From positions 35,685,691 to 35,749,690 of the forward strand of contig NC_063174.1 in NCBI RefSeq assembly GCF_023159225.1: 64,000 bases of DNA, written 5' to 3'. Within the stretch, counting starts at the first letter, position 1; each line of letters begins with the position of its first letter. The DNA comes from Perognathus longimembris pacificus. Lineage: Eukaryota; Chordata; Mammalia; Rodentia; Heteromyidae. Below are positions 22,971 through 34,162 of the stretch, piece by piece. The notes under the pieces were generated by a model. It saw nothing but the letters and a program-made list of their open reading frames with translations, was not told the DNA's origin and ran no database searches. Both the position numbers and the translations under genes were made by a program.

Positions 22971-24239
22971 GAATTTTCCCCAAAGACAATTGGGAGGGAA
23001 TGCTCTCACAGTTGCGGGAGAAGGAGCTTGGAAAACCCCATGTGCATAGCCACGAGGTAGTCAGCATTAAATACCTGCCAGGTCCAGGAAGCAGAAAACC
23101 TGGAGACAACACGGATGCAAGCCTTTTCCCATCACTCCCAGTCCAATGACAAAGGCTTGGGTGTGTGTGAAATACTGAATTGAGACCATGTTTGTGACTT
23201 AAGGTAACTGCCACACCTTCTACTGCCTGCAAACGAACAAGACATCCCAGGACAAAGGAAGAACCAATTCCACTGAATAAGTATAAAGGGATAGTGGGAC
23301 ACAAAATTAAGTTTGATTGTGAGTACAGGCCAATGAGTCATGTTTCTTTTTACTCAAAAACATAGTTATGATAATAAAATTTTTGTTTCCACATCAATTA
23401 AATCTGTCTTTCATACACCTAGTGGTAGAGCAAGCAGCATTAGAAATGACTGGTATAGAGCGATAAAGAGCTAAGACAGGCAGGGACAGAAATGATTGAT
23501 TTGGATTGATTTGGTGGTTTTGATGGGAACTTGTTTGCTCTTCAACCCTGGGTATGATGAAATGAAAACAGAAGGTACTATAGATAAACGAGAGAATCCC
23601 TGAGTCAGATGGCTTTATTCAACGGGAATTCCAAATAGCCCTATCCCATGAATCCTGGACTCCTGGGCTAAGCTTATGGCGTGCTCTTCATTTTCAGGTA
23701 GAGGCTGGGCAGGTAAGAAGGCATGCTCTCGCTAACATCAGATCACCCAGAAAGCATCAACTGAAGTCCTCAAGTCTTAAAGACCTGAGTGGTGGCAGGG
23801 GAGGGGGGAGAGTTAGAAGCTTGGGTTGCTCCAGGCCTTGGAGTCTGCCAAATTCAAATGCAAAATGTGAAACAGGCCCCAATGCACCATTTGACTTCTG
23901 CCTTCACTCAAGGGCTTTTCCCTGAAGGACAGTGAGAAGAGGAAGAGGAGGTGATGTTTAAAATAAGATAGGAAGGGGGGTGTTCTTCATGGTGGAGGAA
24001 ACAGTGAGTAGAAAGGTAAGCAAATGCCACCTCTCTACTGTGCCACTAGAACAAAGGAGGAAGGAGAGGATCCACTTCCTCTTCACAAGAAGCTTCTTAC
24101 TCTAGCTCTTCCTTCTTCCATGGTAGCTTCCTTCTCCTTCAACTCTACTTTTCTCCCAGCTCTGACTTCTTACAATAATTCCCTGTGAATTGAGTTCTTT
24201 CCTGGGAAAAACCAGAACCATCCAGAGTCTACTGGACCA
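22971..24239. other. Unique non-coding sequence
   Basis: No transposon or exon is recognised. The SINE-poor interval continues to about 25.4 kb. Confidence 0.4.
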
Positions 24240-24335
24240 TTCAGAATAATTACTTAGAACAGTGGTTACAGAATATCTCTTTCAGTACTTCTTATTTTAT
24301 AGATAAGGAAATTAAAAGCCAATGAAGTCACATGG
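24240..24335 (-). mobile_element. Possible MIR remnant
   Basis: Antisense MIR-like 'ttattttatagataaggaaatta' with a diverged surround. Weak. Confidence 0.3.
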
Positions 24336-25234
24336 CATGCTGAGAGCTGTTGGAGCTGGGCAGAGCAAGGGCACTCATTCACTCACTACATGATCTATGT
24401 GCTCATGTTATCTTGCAGAGGCTTGGGTTTTTAGCAGGAGACTTGTCTCCTGGCCCCTATCACATGCTCCATCATTCAGCACCTTGGTAACTCTAAGAGA
24501 AGAGAGCTCATCTCCTCCACCATGCCCCTCAACCCTCATTTCTCCTCCACAAACACCTCAAAATACTAGAAGAGGTATGTAGCTAACTTGCCTTGAAGAA
24601 AAATGAATGGATTTCAATGAACTAGCTGGTCATCTCTAAATAGAATACTCAGTGGCCAGAAATACTTTCCAGACGAATAGAGTAGTCTAATTCTTTCTGT
24701 CCTTTGCAGAGTGTACCTGGTATTGGAGTCATAATCAGGTCTCCCAGATTCATTATAGTGATAGGCTAAAGGATGGCCCAGAAACTAGGCTGGAAGAGGA
24801 AGACTGGAATCAGAAATCTGAAAAGATAAGTCATTAGGATTAGTGATAACAGGGCAACAGAAAGGAAAATGCTACCCAAGAACCTGGCTAGCAAGACACA
24901 AATTTGGCATCACAATAAAATAGGGTTTATATGATAACCTTCCTATGCCAAGCAAAAATCCTGTTCACCTTATTAAAAAAACAAAAAACACTCCCAGGCC
25001 ATCTGGCCTACTTCCCTGCTACAGGCTACAGATCTTGCCTGAACAGTCATCGGGAAGCTGTTTTCAAATAAAAATCTGTACTTCTCCCTCTACCTGGCTG
25101 TGTTTACCACGTCAACCTTCCTTATACATTTACTAATGCTACTTACGTTTTTACCCTCTCCCCAACATTTATTTCATCACCTACTCAATTCAACACTCAC
25201 AACAGAATCAGATTTCTATTCAAATCTATCTAAA

Positions 25235-25385
25235 TGCAGTCACTTTAGCTTGCAAAGGCTCAGTTTTTCCAACTGTCAAGTGGGGAACATCAATGGTAGC
25301 TTGCTCTTTGCTGTGACATAAAGAATATATATAATTCAGCCCAATGTCTGGTATTTAGTAAGCATTTAATAAGTGATGATGGTCA
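25235..25385 (+). mobile_element. MIR remnant
   Basis: Sense MIR pattern: 'ctcagtttttccaactgtcaa' (cf. the MIR 'ctcagtttcctcatctgtaa' block), then 'ccaatgtctggtatttagta' and 'gcatttaataagtgatg' at the 3' end. Confidence 0.65.
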
Positions 25386-25482
25386 ACTGTGAGGCTAGAA
25401 CAAGTCCCAGGGGACTGAATGGGCGACACAACATCACTTAAGTGAGTAAGTCAGGGAGGAACCCCACACTTCCTGATTTCTG

Positions 25483-25699
25483 TTTTGTTTTGTTTTGTTT
25501 TATTTTTTTGCCAGTCCTGGGCCTTGGACTCAGGGCCTGAGCACTGTCCCTGGCTTCTTCCCGCTCAAGGCTAGCACTCTGCCACTTGAGCCACAGCGCC
25601 GCTTCTGGCTGTTTTCTGTATATGTGGTGCTGGGGAATCGAACCTAGGGCCTCGTGTATCCGAGGCAGGCACTCTTGCCACTAGGCTATATCCCCAGCC
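25483..25699 (-). mobile_element. ID-dimer SINE, young subfamily
   Basis: Full antisense dimer with the same diagnostic bases as the copies at 7333 and 63723 (complements of 'gagcgggaagaagcc', 'cggatacacgag' and 'atatagcctag'). An 18-base perfect duplication, cacacttcctgatttctg, lies at 25465-25482 and 25700-25717. The tail has become (TTTTG)n. Confidence 0.95.
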
Positions 25700-25717
25700 C
25701 ACACTTCCTGATTTCTG

Positions 25718-25762
25718 AGTGTGTGTGTGTGTGTATGTGTGTGTGTGTGTATGTGGGGGGGT
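25718..25762 (-). repeat. (GT)n plus G-rich run
   Basis: GT units with TATGT interruptions, followed by 'gggggggtgggggggtgg'. It lies next to the 3' side of the antisense SINE at 25781. Confidence 0.9.
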
Positions 25763-25780
25763 GGGGGGGTGGCTTGATCT

Positions 25781-26004
25781 TGATCTTAGTGCTGGTACAC
25801 TGCCCCTGATGTCCCTAAGCTTTTTTTTTTTCCCTCAAGGCTAATGCTCTACCACTTGAGCCACAGCTCCATTTCTAGCTATTTGATGGTTGATTGGAAA
25901 TGGGAGTCTCATGGACTTTTCTACCAAGACTAGCTTTGAATACTTCTCAGATCTCAACCTCCTGAGCAGCTAGGACAACAGATATGAGCCACTGGTGCTC
26001 AGCT
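25781..26004 (-). mobile_element. B1-ID SINE
   Basis: Antisense right monomer ('ctctaccacttgagccac') and antisense B1-like monomer ('ctcctgagcagctagga'). Confidence 0.85.
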
Positions 26005-26197
26005 TGATTTCTGAAATTTGTCAGTCACTAGCTCTCATATAAGCAGATTCAATGCCCAATGACCTAGAAATCTGGGCATATGATCACATTCAAGAGCCAC
26101 TGCTGATGATTTAAGAAGCACTCAGATGTGCTAGACACTGTGTGGGAATAAGAAGGCTCAATAGCATCTACAGGTCAGTATAAAAAGATCATCTCGG

Positions 26198-26420
26198 CTG
26201 GGCACCAGTGGCTCACGTCTGTAATCTTAGCTATTCAGGAGGCTGAGATCTGAGGATCACAGTTCAAAGCCAGCCAGAGGAACGAAAGTCTATGAGACTC
26301 TTCTCTCCAATTAACAACCAGAAAACCAGATAGAGCACTAGCCTTGAGCAAAAGACTTCAGGGACAGTGCCCAGGCCCAAAGTTCAAGCCCCATGACCAA
26401 CCCCCCCCCCAAAAAAAAAA
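26198..26420 (+). mobile_element. B1-ID SINE with deletion
   Basis: Sense B1-like monomer, then a right monomer that has lost its 'gtggagctgtggctcaag' portion ('aaaaccagatagagcactag'). It ends in a C run then an A run. It is inverted relative to the SINE at 26601. Confidence 0.85.
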
Positions 26421-26600
26421 ATCATCTCATTGCTTTTGACAAAGGGGGGATGGGGAAGGAAGGCAAAAATCCAGAATCATTGCATGCATGTGTTGCAATA
26501 TTTCTTGTCCTTATTTATTTTAAACTGTAGATTAAAGTATGACCTATACACTGGATGCCTTATTCCTGGCTTTGGATACATTTTTATTATTATTATTTAT

Positions 26601-26834
26601 TTTTGTCAGTCATGAGGTTTGAACTCAGGGCTTACACCGCCGTGCCTGAAGTCTTTTGCTCAAGGCTAGTGCTCTACCACTTTGAGCCACAGCTCCACTT
26701 CCAGTTTTCTGGTGGTTAATTGGAGATAAACGTCTCATGGATGTTCCTGCCTGGGCTGGCTTCAAGCTGCAATCCTCAGATCTCAGCCTCCTCAGTAGCT
26801 AGGATTGCAGCTATGAGCCACCAGAGCCTGGCTT
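26601..26834 (-). mobile_element. B1-ID SINE
   Basis: Antisense right and B1-like monomers, 180 bases from the sense SINE at 26198-26420. (TTA)n-like sequence lies on both sides. Confidence 0.9.
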
Positions 26835-26895
26835 ATTATTATTAATAATATTATTACTATTATTATATTAATATGAGGAGAAAGAGGAGGAGGAG
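26835..26895. repeat. (TTA)n then (GGA)n low complexity
   Basis: Imperfect TTA/ATT units for about 40 bases and then GGA-rich sequence. Confidence 0.85.
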
Positions 26896-29800
26896 AATGA
26901 TGATGAATGAGAGGGAAGGAAACATAAGGACTAGGGACAAAGGCAGAATTTGGCCAAGAACAGCAGTGGGAAAGAATAGGGATTGCCAGTGGACTAAAAT
27001 CAGGTCCCTATCAATGTTCCAGAGAATGGCAGTTATTAATGTACAAGATGGGCTTCCTGTATTATCTACAAAGACTTCTCCAGAGCATTCCCTGCGCTGA
27101 CTATGCAAGCTATGAAACCACAGAGCCCCAGGAAGTGCACTGTGGCTCAAAGCCACAGTCTCTCAGAAAGTCCAGAAGAGAATCCTCTCTTGGTAATCCC
27201 TCTCAGTCTCCTTGGATGGTATCCCTAGTCCTCTGGCTGGTGTCAAGGCCTTACTGACACTCAAGGTGAGTGTATTTCTCCTGATGGAAATAGTCTACTC
27301 CAGGGGTTCACATGGCAGAGGTGCTTCTTACAAACTAAAATAATGAACAAATGAAGCACTGCAAGGCTCCCATCACTCAAGTCCAGCTTTGAGAGAAGTC
27401 AGAAAAAGATCATTTCTTAGTATGTCCTAAGTGTGTGGCTTTTGGAAAGGAGTGCCAGAAAATGCTTTCTACATACATCTTCTTATCATCTAGTAGATAT
27501 GCCTATATTAAGTGGTAGGTTACATCCTGAATACTGCCACACTTCCAAAGAAAGAAGCAATCTGAAGACCCAAGTCCTGCCCACTTCGCCTGAGTGCCCT
27601 AATTTTAGTGATGTTAACCCTTCTACAATACCACAATCACAACCTGGAGCCCTGAGAGGATCTCAAACTCCTGGGAACCAGCAGAGTAAAGGATCTTGGA
27701 GGAGGGGTGAAGGGAGGGGGTGGGAGAGGGGCTGGAATCAGTAATGACTGTGGTTATTCTTCTGCTTGCCAAACTGAATTGTGTCTGACCCCAGCACAGA
27801 AGCACCAAGATGACAGAGTTTCCTTTTAGATGCATCCTTCAAAGGAGCAAGGGGACTGGTATCATTGTGCACCCTTGACCCCACTAAGTTTATAACAGGG
27901 GAACTGATGTTGAAATGAACCTTGAGTGGGACTGTAAGAGTCGCAGATGGTGAGAGACTACCCCTGAAGCTTGATACATGTGTGCGAGCAGAGGGAAGGG
28001 AGCCAACAGAAAGGCCTTCATTTCTATCCTGGGAGTCGGCTGGGTCACTCAACCCCTGGTCTATCTATGGATGTGTGTGTTAGGGCCAGAAACCACTTCC
28101 TTCTCCTTGGATTATAGAAGCCTGGAGCCTCCCACAGCACAGCCTCAGGTCACTGTACATCTTAAACCAAACACAGGTACTTAATGTCTCTCCATGACTC
28201 TTTATCTCATAATAAAAAGGTATAACTCTTAAAATGCGTATTCACACATGCCACAGCTGGTGTGGTGATTCTCAGTATGACTCAGTTTCCCTCAAGGAGA
28301 ACTAAATTTTTTTAATAACCTTTCTTCCCTTTCCTCCTGAATCAGCTTACACTTTACTTTTCAAATGTAAATCCTCTGACTTCTGAGAAATGGAAGGGGA
28401 GGGAAGGGCAAAGAGAAGCAGAAAATCTGGTCAGAAAGTCTGGTTTATAGGAACCTTTTCCCATATCTCGCCCCCCCCCCCGCCTCCCCCCACCCCCCAC
28501 TGCTTGGCCAGATATTACTACAAAGGGAGCTAAGAGTTTACCAAGGCAGAAATTATCCACACCTTAAAAGGAATGTTCCTGAAATAAAATTTAAAAAACT
28601 AATGCCCAAACCACCTTATCTGTAATTCGGGGGGGGGGGGGTGAGAGAAGAGGGAGGAGGAGTCAAAAGGACACAAATTTGAGAGCAGTCTGGCTGGGGA
28701 GAGTTAGCTATCCCTTTTCTCCTTCAAGGACAGCCAGATCTGATAGGACTGCTGATGAGGCCAGGCTGCCCCAACAGTATCCATACGTCAGAGCCCCCAC
28801 CCCCCGCTGGCATCATCAAAGACCCTTCAGAGCTTCTAAGGTGACATCCTGGCCTGATGTTTCTCAGGGAAATCCCACCAGGGAGGAGCACCAAGACATC
28901 CTGAGAACAGAGGCTGACAGAAGAAAAACAAACAAAAGCCAATAACAAACACTTGCTGCCTGTGTACCTGGGGCAACAGCTTTTCTGATAACAACTACAC
29001 TTTTAAAGCCAACCAGGGTTGTCTTTCCATATCACAAAAAGCTGTAATTTAGCCTTTTCCTGTAAAATGACCCCTTTCCCTTTAGACACAATATGCAAAT
29101 CTGATACAACTGAAATAAATACAGTATAAGGCTCACTAACTCATTTACTATCTTTCACTTCAAGGACCCTGGGCTCTTAAATCACTCTGTAAATGTAAGA
29201 ATTCATGCCTCATCACTCTCAAAGAGGGAGTCAAAGGAGTATCATTAGCCCATACATTTGAGTTAACAGTCAGTCTGTGGAAAAGCCAGGTCTCTCACCC
29301 TCTCCAGTGGGGCAGTCAGGCCTCCATATCATTATCCTCAGCTAGGAATAAACAGCTTGGGGGCAAATTCAGTAGGGGATCTGAGCAATAATCAACCCTA
29401 CTCAGCTAGAGTGGAAAGGTCCACTGAAGTGGCTGGGTGCCTGTAGGGGACCCTGACTCTAGCAATAAGGTCCAGAGTGACAGATCTAAACTTCAAGACA
29501 TTTCATTTTCTACTCTTACGGGTCCAATCAGCTTTTCAGCAATCAGCTTTTCCAGGACAAGACCCCCACCCCCATTCTCCATTGCTCATCTCTGTCTCTA
29601 AATGGGAAGTCTCAGGGATGGAAAGGAAGCTTCATCTCAGTCCACCCCTCCATGTCTCTGTCTCTAGTTGTTCCTGAAGGCCCCAGCCCTACAACCATTT
29701 GTATCATCAGCTCACTCACAGGAGGGGCCAGCCAGTCCCCAGAAGTCCAGAGCCTCCTGTGCCTTCTGTGTCCACAGGTCAGGAGAGGTAGCTCTTTCTT

Positions 29801-29960
29801 TCCAACCAGAAAAGAGGGAAAGAGGATCAGCTATGGGGGGCTGTCCTGCCACGGGACAGGAGTCACTGGTCACATGCACACCAGCAGCAAGCTAAAGGCA
29901 CCTTGCTCCTAGAGACACAAAGATGGGAACTGGGGTGGTGGAACCTGGTCTGTTTTATAG
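26896..29960. other. SINE-free stretch upstream of promoter 1
   Basis: About 3 kb with no recognised SINE. It contains C and G runs (28467-28641) and a perfect octamer ATGCAAAT at 29093-29100 inside AT-rich unique sequence. One donor-like CAAG/GTGAGT is seen near 27264 on the plus strand, without a supported exon. Confidence 0.4.
28467..28499 (+). repeat. C-rich run
   Basis: Eleven C in a row (28471-28481) with further C blocks. A separate run of 13 G lies at 28629-28641. Both are candidates for G-quadruplexes and for sequencing error. Confidence 0.85.
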
Positions 29961-29964
29961 CCAG

Positions 29965-30001
29965 AAAGACAGACAGACAGACAGACAGACAGACACACAC
30001 A

Positions 30002-30078
<77 letters not shown>
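29965..30078 (+). repeat. Compound (AGAC)n(AC)n(AG)n microsatellite
   Basis: About seven AGAC units, twelve AC units and nearly thirty AG units in a row, about 700 bases left of CpG island 1. No SINE tail is evident here, unlike most microsatellites in the window. Confidence 0.95.
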
Positions 30079-30081
<3 letters not shown>

Positions 30082-30713
30082 CCCTTTCCCAGGTCACAGC
30101 AAAGAACTGAGGCTTCCAGGTGGAATAGCAGTTTGTTACCGGGTGCTGAAAACAGGTCTATGGATGAGCTGAACCCCCAAGGTTACCTGGTAGACAGCTC
30201 CCCAGAGTCGCTCTTTTTCCCCAGCAACATCAGAGCAACCTGCCACTGGTAAACTTTACCTAAGGAAACCAAACAAACCCCCCTAAGACACCCCAAAAGG
30301 TAGGCAAGCAGGTCAGTTCTAATTGGACATAGAAAGAGGGAAAGGAAGACACCTGGGAAGGATGCCAGCGTCTCCCTGCCCTTGCCGTGAGCATCCTGGC
30401 CCTGCATCTCCCACCAATGACCACAGATGGGCCAGCACAGACGAAGAGCCGGCAGCCAGGGGCTGGGCTGGGGCCCTGGCTGTGGGTTGGGCATGGCCCT
30501 GGGAAGAGGACACCCAGGTGTGCGGCCCACCCTCACCCACTTTTCTTCATGCACATGGGGGAGAAGTCCCCAGTCTCAAACTCAAAGAGGGTCCGTGGTC
30601 CCCACTCCCACGCATGGCTACTGGCTCTGCCCAGCCCGGTGCCCCGCTCTGTCCTCCCGAGGCAGCCTCTGGGGTGCTCTTTGCCTGGGGGAAGAGATGC
30701 CGACCTGAGATCC

Positions 30714-30737
30714 CCCACCACCACCACCACCACCCCG
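30714..30737 (+). repeat. (CAC)n tract
   Basis: About seven CAC triplets at the edge of CpG island 1. Confidence 0.9.
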
Positions 30738-31400
30738 CTACTCCACTGCATCTTCACCCTCGTCTCAGCCTGGCACCTCTTTGTTTCCGGCGGGGAAAGT
30801 TGCCAATGCATGCGCGCCCCTTTGCCCAACACGCCCCCCTGTGCGCCCACCCCCAGCGGGAACCCCAGCCCCGGACGCCCTCGAATCTGCCGCCCGCCCT
30901 CCGCGCTCCGGCCCCCGGGAGGCCGCCTCGAAACCGAAAGCAAAGCGGAGGCGGGGTCCGGCCGGGGTCCCCCTCGCGGGGCCGCCGGCTCTGCCCTCCG
31001 CGCGCCCCGGGGCCCGCGAGCTCCACTGCCCGCCCGGCGCGGCCACCGCTCCCCGCCGTGGGAAGGCCTGTCTGCGGGCGGGCATCGCGGGCACCTACCG
31101 ATGCGGGGCCGGCCGGGGCCGCCGGCAGAGCCCGGACCGGGCCGGACGGACGCAGGTGCCGCCTGGAGCGCCGTGCCCCCCACCCCAGCCCCAGGCTGGC
31201 TCCCGCTCCTCCACCCGCGCCAGGACTCGGGGCGCTCGCCGGCGCCGCCTGCTCCCCGCCCCCCACGCCCGGCGGCCCGCCGTCCCTCCCCCGCGCCGCC
31301 CGGCCGGCCCGCGCGCCGCGCTCAGTCCCGCATGGCCCGGCGGCGCCCGGGGGCGGTCAGGGGGCTGCGGCCGCCGCTGCCCGGGCGGAACGGAGCCCCC

Positions 31401-31433
31401 GGTGGCGGCGGCGGCGGCGGCAGCGGCGGCGGC
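31401..31433. repeat. (GGC)n triplet tract at the donor site
   Basis: About eleven GGC/AGC triplets (plus strand) begin six bases inside the putative minus-strand intron. Read in the transcript this is a GCC-rich intron start. Confidence 0.9.
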
Positions 31434-31439
31434 ACTCAC

Positions 31440-31690
31440 CCATAGTACGGATGCGGCGCAAACTGCACATGCTCGCGTCTGACAGGCGCTCTGCCCCCGG
31501 CCCTGATTAACTCCTTGTGCGCCCGCCTGCCCGCAGGGCCCGCTGCCCCGCGGCCCCCGCTGCTCGCCCTGACCCCAGCCACCTCCCAGGGCCGGGAGTC
31601 AGCCCTGCCCGGGGCGCCCCCAAAGCGCATCTCCAGCCCTGATGGCGCAGGTGGCGCTAGGCAGACTCTCGGGCCCTCCCGGACCGTCCC
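31440..31690 (-). other. Putative first exon, minus strand
   Basis: The exon's right limit in transcription is well marked: ATGG at 31443-31440 is followed by GTGAGT in the intron. The ATG at 31443-31441 has A at -3 and G at +4, a strong Kozak context. It would leave a single coding base after the start codon, so a phase-1 intron. An in-frame upstream ATG lies 30 bases earlier (31473-31471) in a weaker context. The transcription start is not determined, and the stated upstream limit is arbitrary. If the ATG is not used, the exon is 5' UTR. No protein family can be assigned. Confidence 0.5.
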
Positions 31691-31790
31691 CCTCCCCCTC
31701 CACCCCGCCTGCTTTCGAGGTGTCTGCGCCACCCCCTCCCGCCTCCCTGCTGGTGGGAGCTGTGCGGATGGACGCGTGTACAATGTCATG

Positions 31791-32265
31791 CCTGGGCAGA
31801 CCCATGGGGTGCCAATGTTGTGTCCCATGCAGTTCATTCAGTGAAACAGCCCCACCAGTTCTTTTGCTTCTTTCCATTTCCAAGATGAATACACTGAGGC
31901 CTGTGAAAACTAAGCAGTTTGCTTATAGCAAAGGCCTGAACCTCCAAGGTCCACAAAGATGAAACGCATAGACTGTGAAAGACATAAAGAACTATGTTCC
32001 TTCTGGGATCAACCCAGGATCTTTGAATGGGAGATGAAAAATGATGAATGCGTCTGGAAACCTTGGAGATTCCAGGATATGGAAAATAGGAAATTAGGGG
32101 GTGCTGACTTGAAACAGGCCCCTCAGATTGTCCTGGAAAAGGCCTTGTGCATGGGCAGATAATGAGAACAAAAGTCCCCATTCCCACTCCTATCCTGGGT
32201 CCTGGAGCTGGCTACCTCTGCCAAGAAGAAGGGACATCAAAAAATGTGTAACGTCACTAGTGGGA
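31791..32265. other. Unique sequence beside CpG island 1
   Basis: No repeat or exon is recognised. Confidence 0.4.
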
Positions 32266-32271
32266 AGAGGG

Positions 32272-32345
32272 TTTTTTTGTTTGTTTGTTCATTGTTTTTT
32301 AAGGCCAGATCTCCTAGTAGTCCAGGTGCTAGCCTCGAACTCGAG
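32272..32345 (-). mobile_element. B1 monomer fragment
   Basis: A T/G-rich run is followed by 'gtagtccaggtgctagcctcgaactc', as in an antisense B1 middle region. Confidence 0.4.
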
Positions 32346-32445
32346 TGTGTAGCTCTGGTAGACCTCCTTAAACTCAGGGTCTTCCCACCAGCTGAGGGCT
32401 AGAGTCACTGACCTGTGCTACCACCCAGGAGGACTCTCTTCTAAT

Positions 32446-32542
<97 letters not shown>
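32446..32542. repeat. (TC)n(AC)n compound microsatellite
   Basis: About fifteen TC units and 33 AC units. It lies on the far side of CpG island 1 from the (AC)n(AG)n tract at 29965. Confidence 0.95.
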
Positions 32543-32543
<1 letters not shown>

Positions 32544-32627
32544 AGCCTACAGAAAAGAGAAACAGGGAGTGGGATGACAAAAGTCTATTTCCATTTTAAT
32601 AATGTGCTCTGGGGACAGAGAACTCAG

Positions 32628-32690
32628 AGGGGGTTAGGGATTTAGCTCAGTGAAAGAGCACCAGGCCCTGAGTTTGGACCTCAGCTCAGA
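32628..32690 (+). mobile_element. ID monomer, short
   Basis: 'gttagggatttagctcagtg', then a deletion to 'ccaggccctgagtttggacc'. The tRNA-like 5' half is well kept. Confidence 0.65.
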
Positions 32691-32889
32691 GGTCCAAGGC
32701 AGAATCAGTCTCTTAGAAAAGGAACTGGAGGCTCATCGAGCCTATCTTGTCCTTCTCTGGATAAGATGCCAACCTGCTTTCCTCTTTTTGAACCTAATCT
32801 GCCTTATTAAAGTTGTATCCCCAAACGAGGATTGACTGAGAGTTCTAAGCTCATCCTCATGTACATGCCACTCTGCTACTGGCCAATCA

Positions 32890-33147
32890 TTCTTTTGTTG
32901 TTGTTGTTGATGGTGATGGTAGTGGTGGTGGGGCTTGAACTCAGGGCCTGGGCACTGTCCCTGAGCTTTTAGGCTCCAAGCTAGAGCTCTACCACTTGAG
33001 CCACAGCTCCACTTCTGGTTTTCTGGTGGTTAATTGGAGATAAGAGTCTCAGGAACTTTCCTACCCTGGATGTCTTCCAACTGTGATCCTCAGATCTCAG
33101 CCTCCCGAATAGCTAGGATTATAGGCCGGAGCCACCATTGACTGGTG
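32890..33147 (-). mobile_element. B1-ID SINE
   Basis: Antisense: a tail of TTG and GGT triplets, right monomer ('gggcttgaactcagggcctgg') and B1-like monomer ('gaatagctaggattatagg'). Confidence 0.9.
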
Positions 33148-33169
33148 TTTTCTAAGAAAAACACTGGCA

Positions 33170-33255
33170 TAAGGCTGGGGATGGAGTTTAGTGGGAAAGT
33201 ACTAGCTTAATAGTCACAAACCCCTGGATTCAATCCTCAGCACCACACAGGGTGA
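33170..33255 (+). mobile_element. ID monomer
   Basis: 'aaggctggggatggagtttag' and 'ggattcaatcctcagcacc' with an A-rich end. Confidence 0.75.
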
Positions 33256-33444
33256 AAAAGCAAGTAAACAAACAAGCTGCAATCCTTTTCCAAGAGGGAC
33301 AGAGGAGTTATCTTGACTTCTTCAAACCAGTATATGAAGTTCAAGGTTATGAAGTGTCATTGAGAAGAGGTTGTTCTTTCTTTCTTTTTTTTTTTTTGAG
33401 GTTGATTTTTTTTGTGTGTGGCTTGTTTGGGTTTGTTTTTTTCC

Positions 33445-33525
33445 TCTCTGATACTGATGATTGAATCCAAGGGTCCCATGAATGCTGAACAAGCACTCTA
33501 CTACTAAGCCATATCTCCAGCTCTT
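33445..33525 (-). mobile_element. ID monomer
   Basis: Antisense ID unit: 'gatgattgaatccaagggtc', 'gaacaagcactctactacta' and 'ccatatctccagctc', with T/G-rich tail sequence at 33380-33440. Confidence 0.75.
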
Positions 33526-33529
33526 GACA

Positions 33530-34160
33530 ACAGCTCTTGACCTTCATTATCCTTTCTCTATGTAATGGAAATATCACATACTCTGTAAGTATACTATGAT
33601 TCCAGCCACTGTGTGTAAAATCCTCAGCATACAGTAGGCTTTTAGTAAAAGGGAGCTGTGTCCTACTAGAGGTAAAGGAGAAAGTAGAAAGGGTTAGGGA
33701 TACAGGCAAGTGTGTGTTGTGACTACAACCATCAGAGAGAGACAGAACAAAGTCCCCTCTCAGGGACACCTTGAAAGAAGCTACATCACTAAGTCTAGCA
33801 GCAAGGTCCGGATGTTGAGGGAGGAGTGTCCCACTCTCCTCTTTGTGGCCTTAGCCACACTGCTCCTTGCACTGCTCCTTTCCTGGCTCTAGGGAGCAGC
33901 ATTGAGCAGATCAAAGCATAATGGGCTGGCAAGACAGCAAGATCTGAATTCACCGCAACTTATCCATTAGGTTCACTAGGCACAATACCAGGTATCAACA
34001 ATATTTTTAGAACCCCATAAAAAATGAATTTCTTCTCAAATCAGAGGCAGAAAAATAAACCTGAAGTTGAAGAAAATCTTTTCATATATAATAATGCTAT
34101 CTTCCCCTTTAGTCTAGAAAGCAAGATGGCAGTTAGTTACCAACTCCAAAAGAAAGAGGA
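33530..34160. other. Unique non-coding sequence
   Basis: Nothing is recognised. Confidence 0.4.
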
Positions 34161-34162
34161 GG

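Larger units (their letters stand above)
30780..31790 (-). promoter_or_regulatory. CpG island 1, likely promoter of a minus-strand gene
   Basis: About 1 kb with very high G+C and dense CpG, many GC boxes (GGGCGG/CCGCCC), no TATA box, and no transposons within about 1 kb on either side. An NRF1-like half motif (tgcatgcgcgcc) lies near 30808. The best splice donor inside it faces left (31440/31439), which sets the suggested direction. A second, weaker minus-strand donor-like site (TCG/GTAGGT) is at 31099/31098. Promoter identity follows from general knowledge of CpG islands; the gene is unknown. Confidence 0.75.

Noticed and set aside
22705..23304. 199-residue minus-strand open frame
   Set aside because: It spans a SINE right monomer and the polypurine tract. 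The Ser/Leu/Phe repeats are low-complexity translation.
27039..27270. Possible plus-strand exon ending CAAG/GTGAGT near 27264
   Set aside because: A single donor-like match without an acceptor, conservation data or a recognisable product. Such matches are expected by chance.
31085..31110. Second minus-strand donor (TCG/GTAGGT) in island 1 as a separate first exon
   Set aside because: Weaker than the donor at 31440 and in GC-rich sequence where GTAGGT-like matches are common. Kept only as a note in the promoter entry.
30323..31510. 395-residue open frame (plus strand) across CpG island 1, with overlapping long frames in other registers
   Set aside because: High GC lowers stop-codon frequency in all frames. 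The product is Pro/Arg/Ala/Gly-rich without domains, and frames on both strands are equally long.
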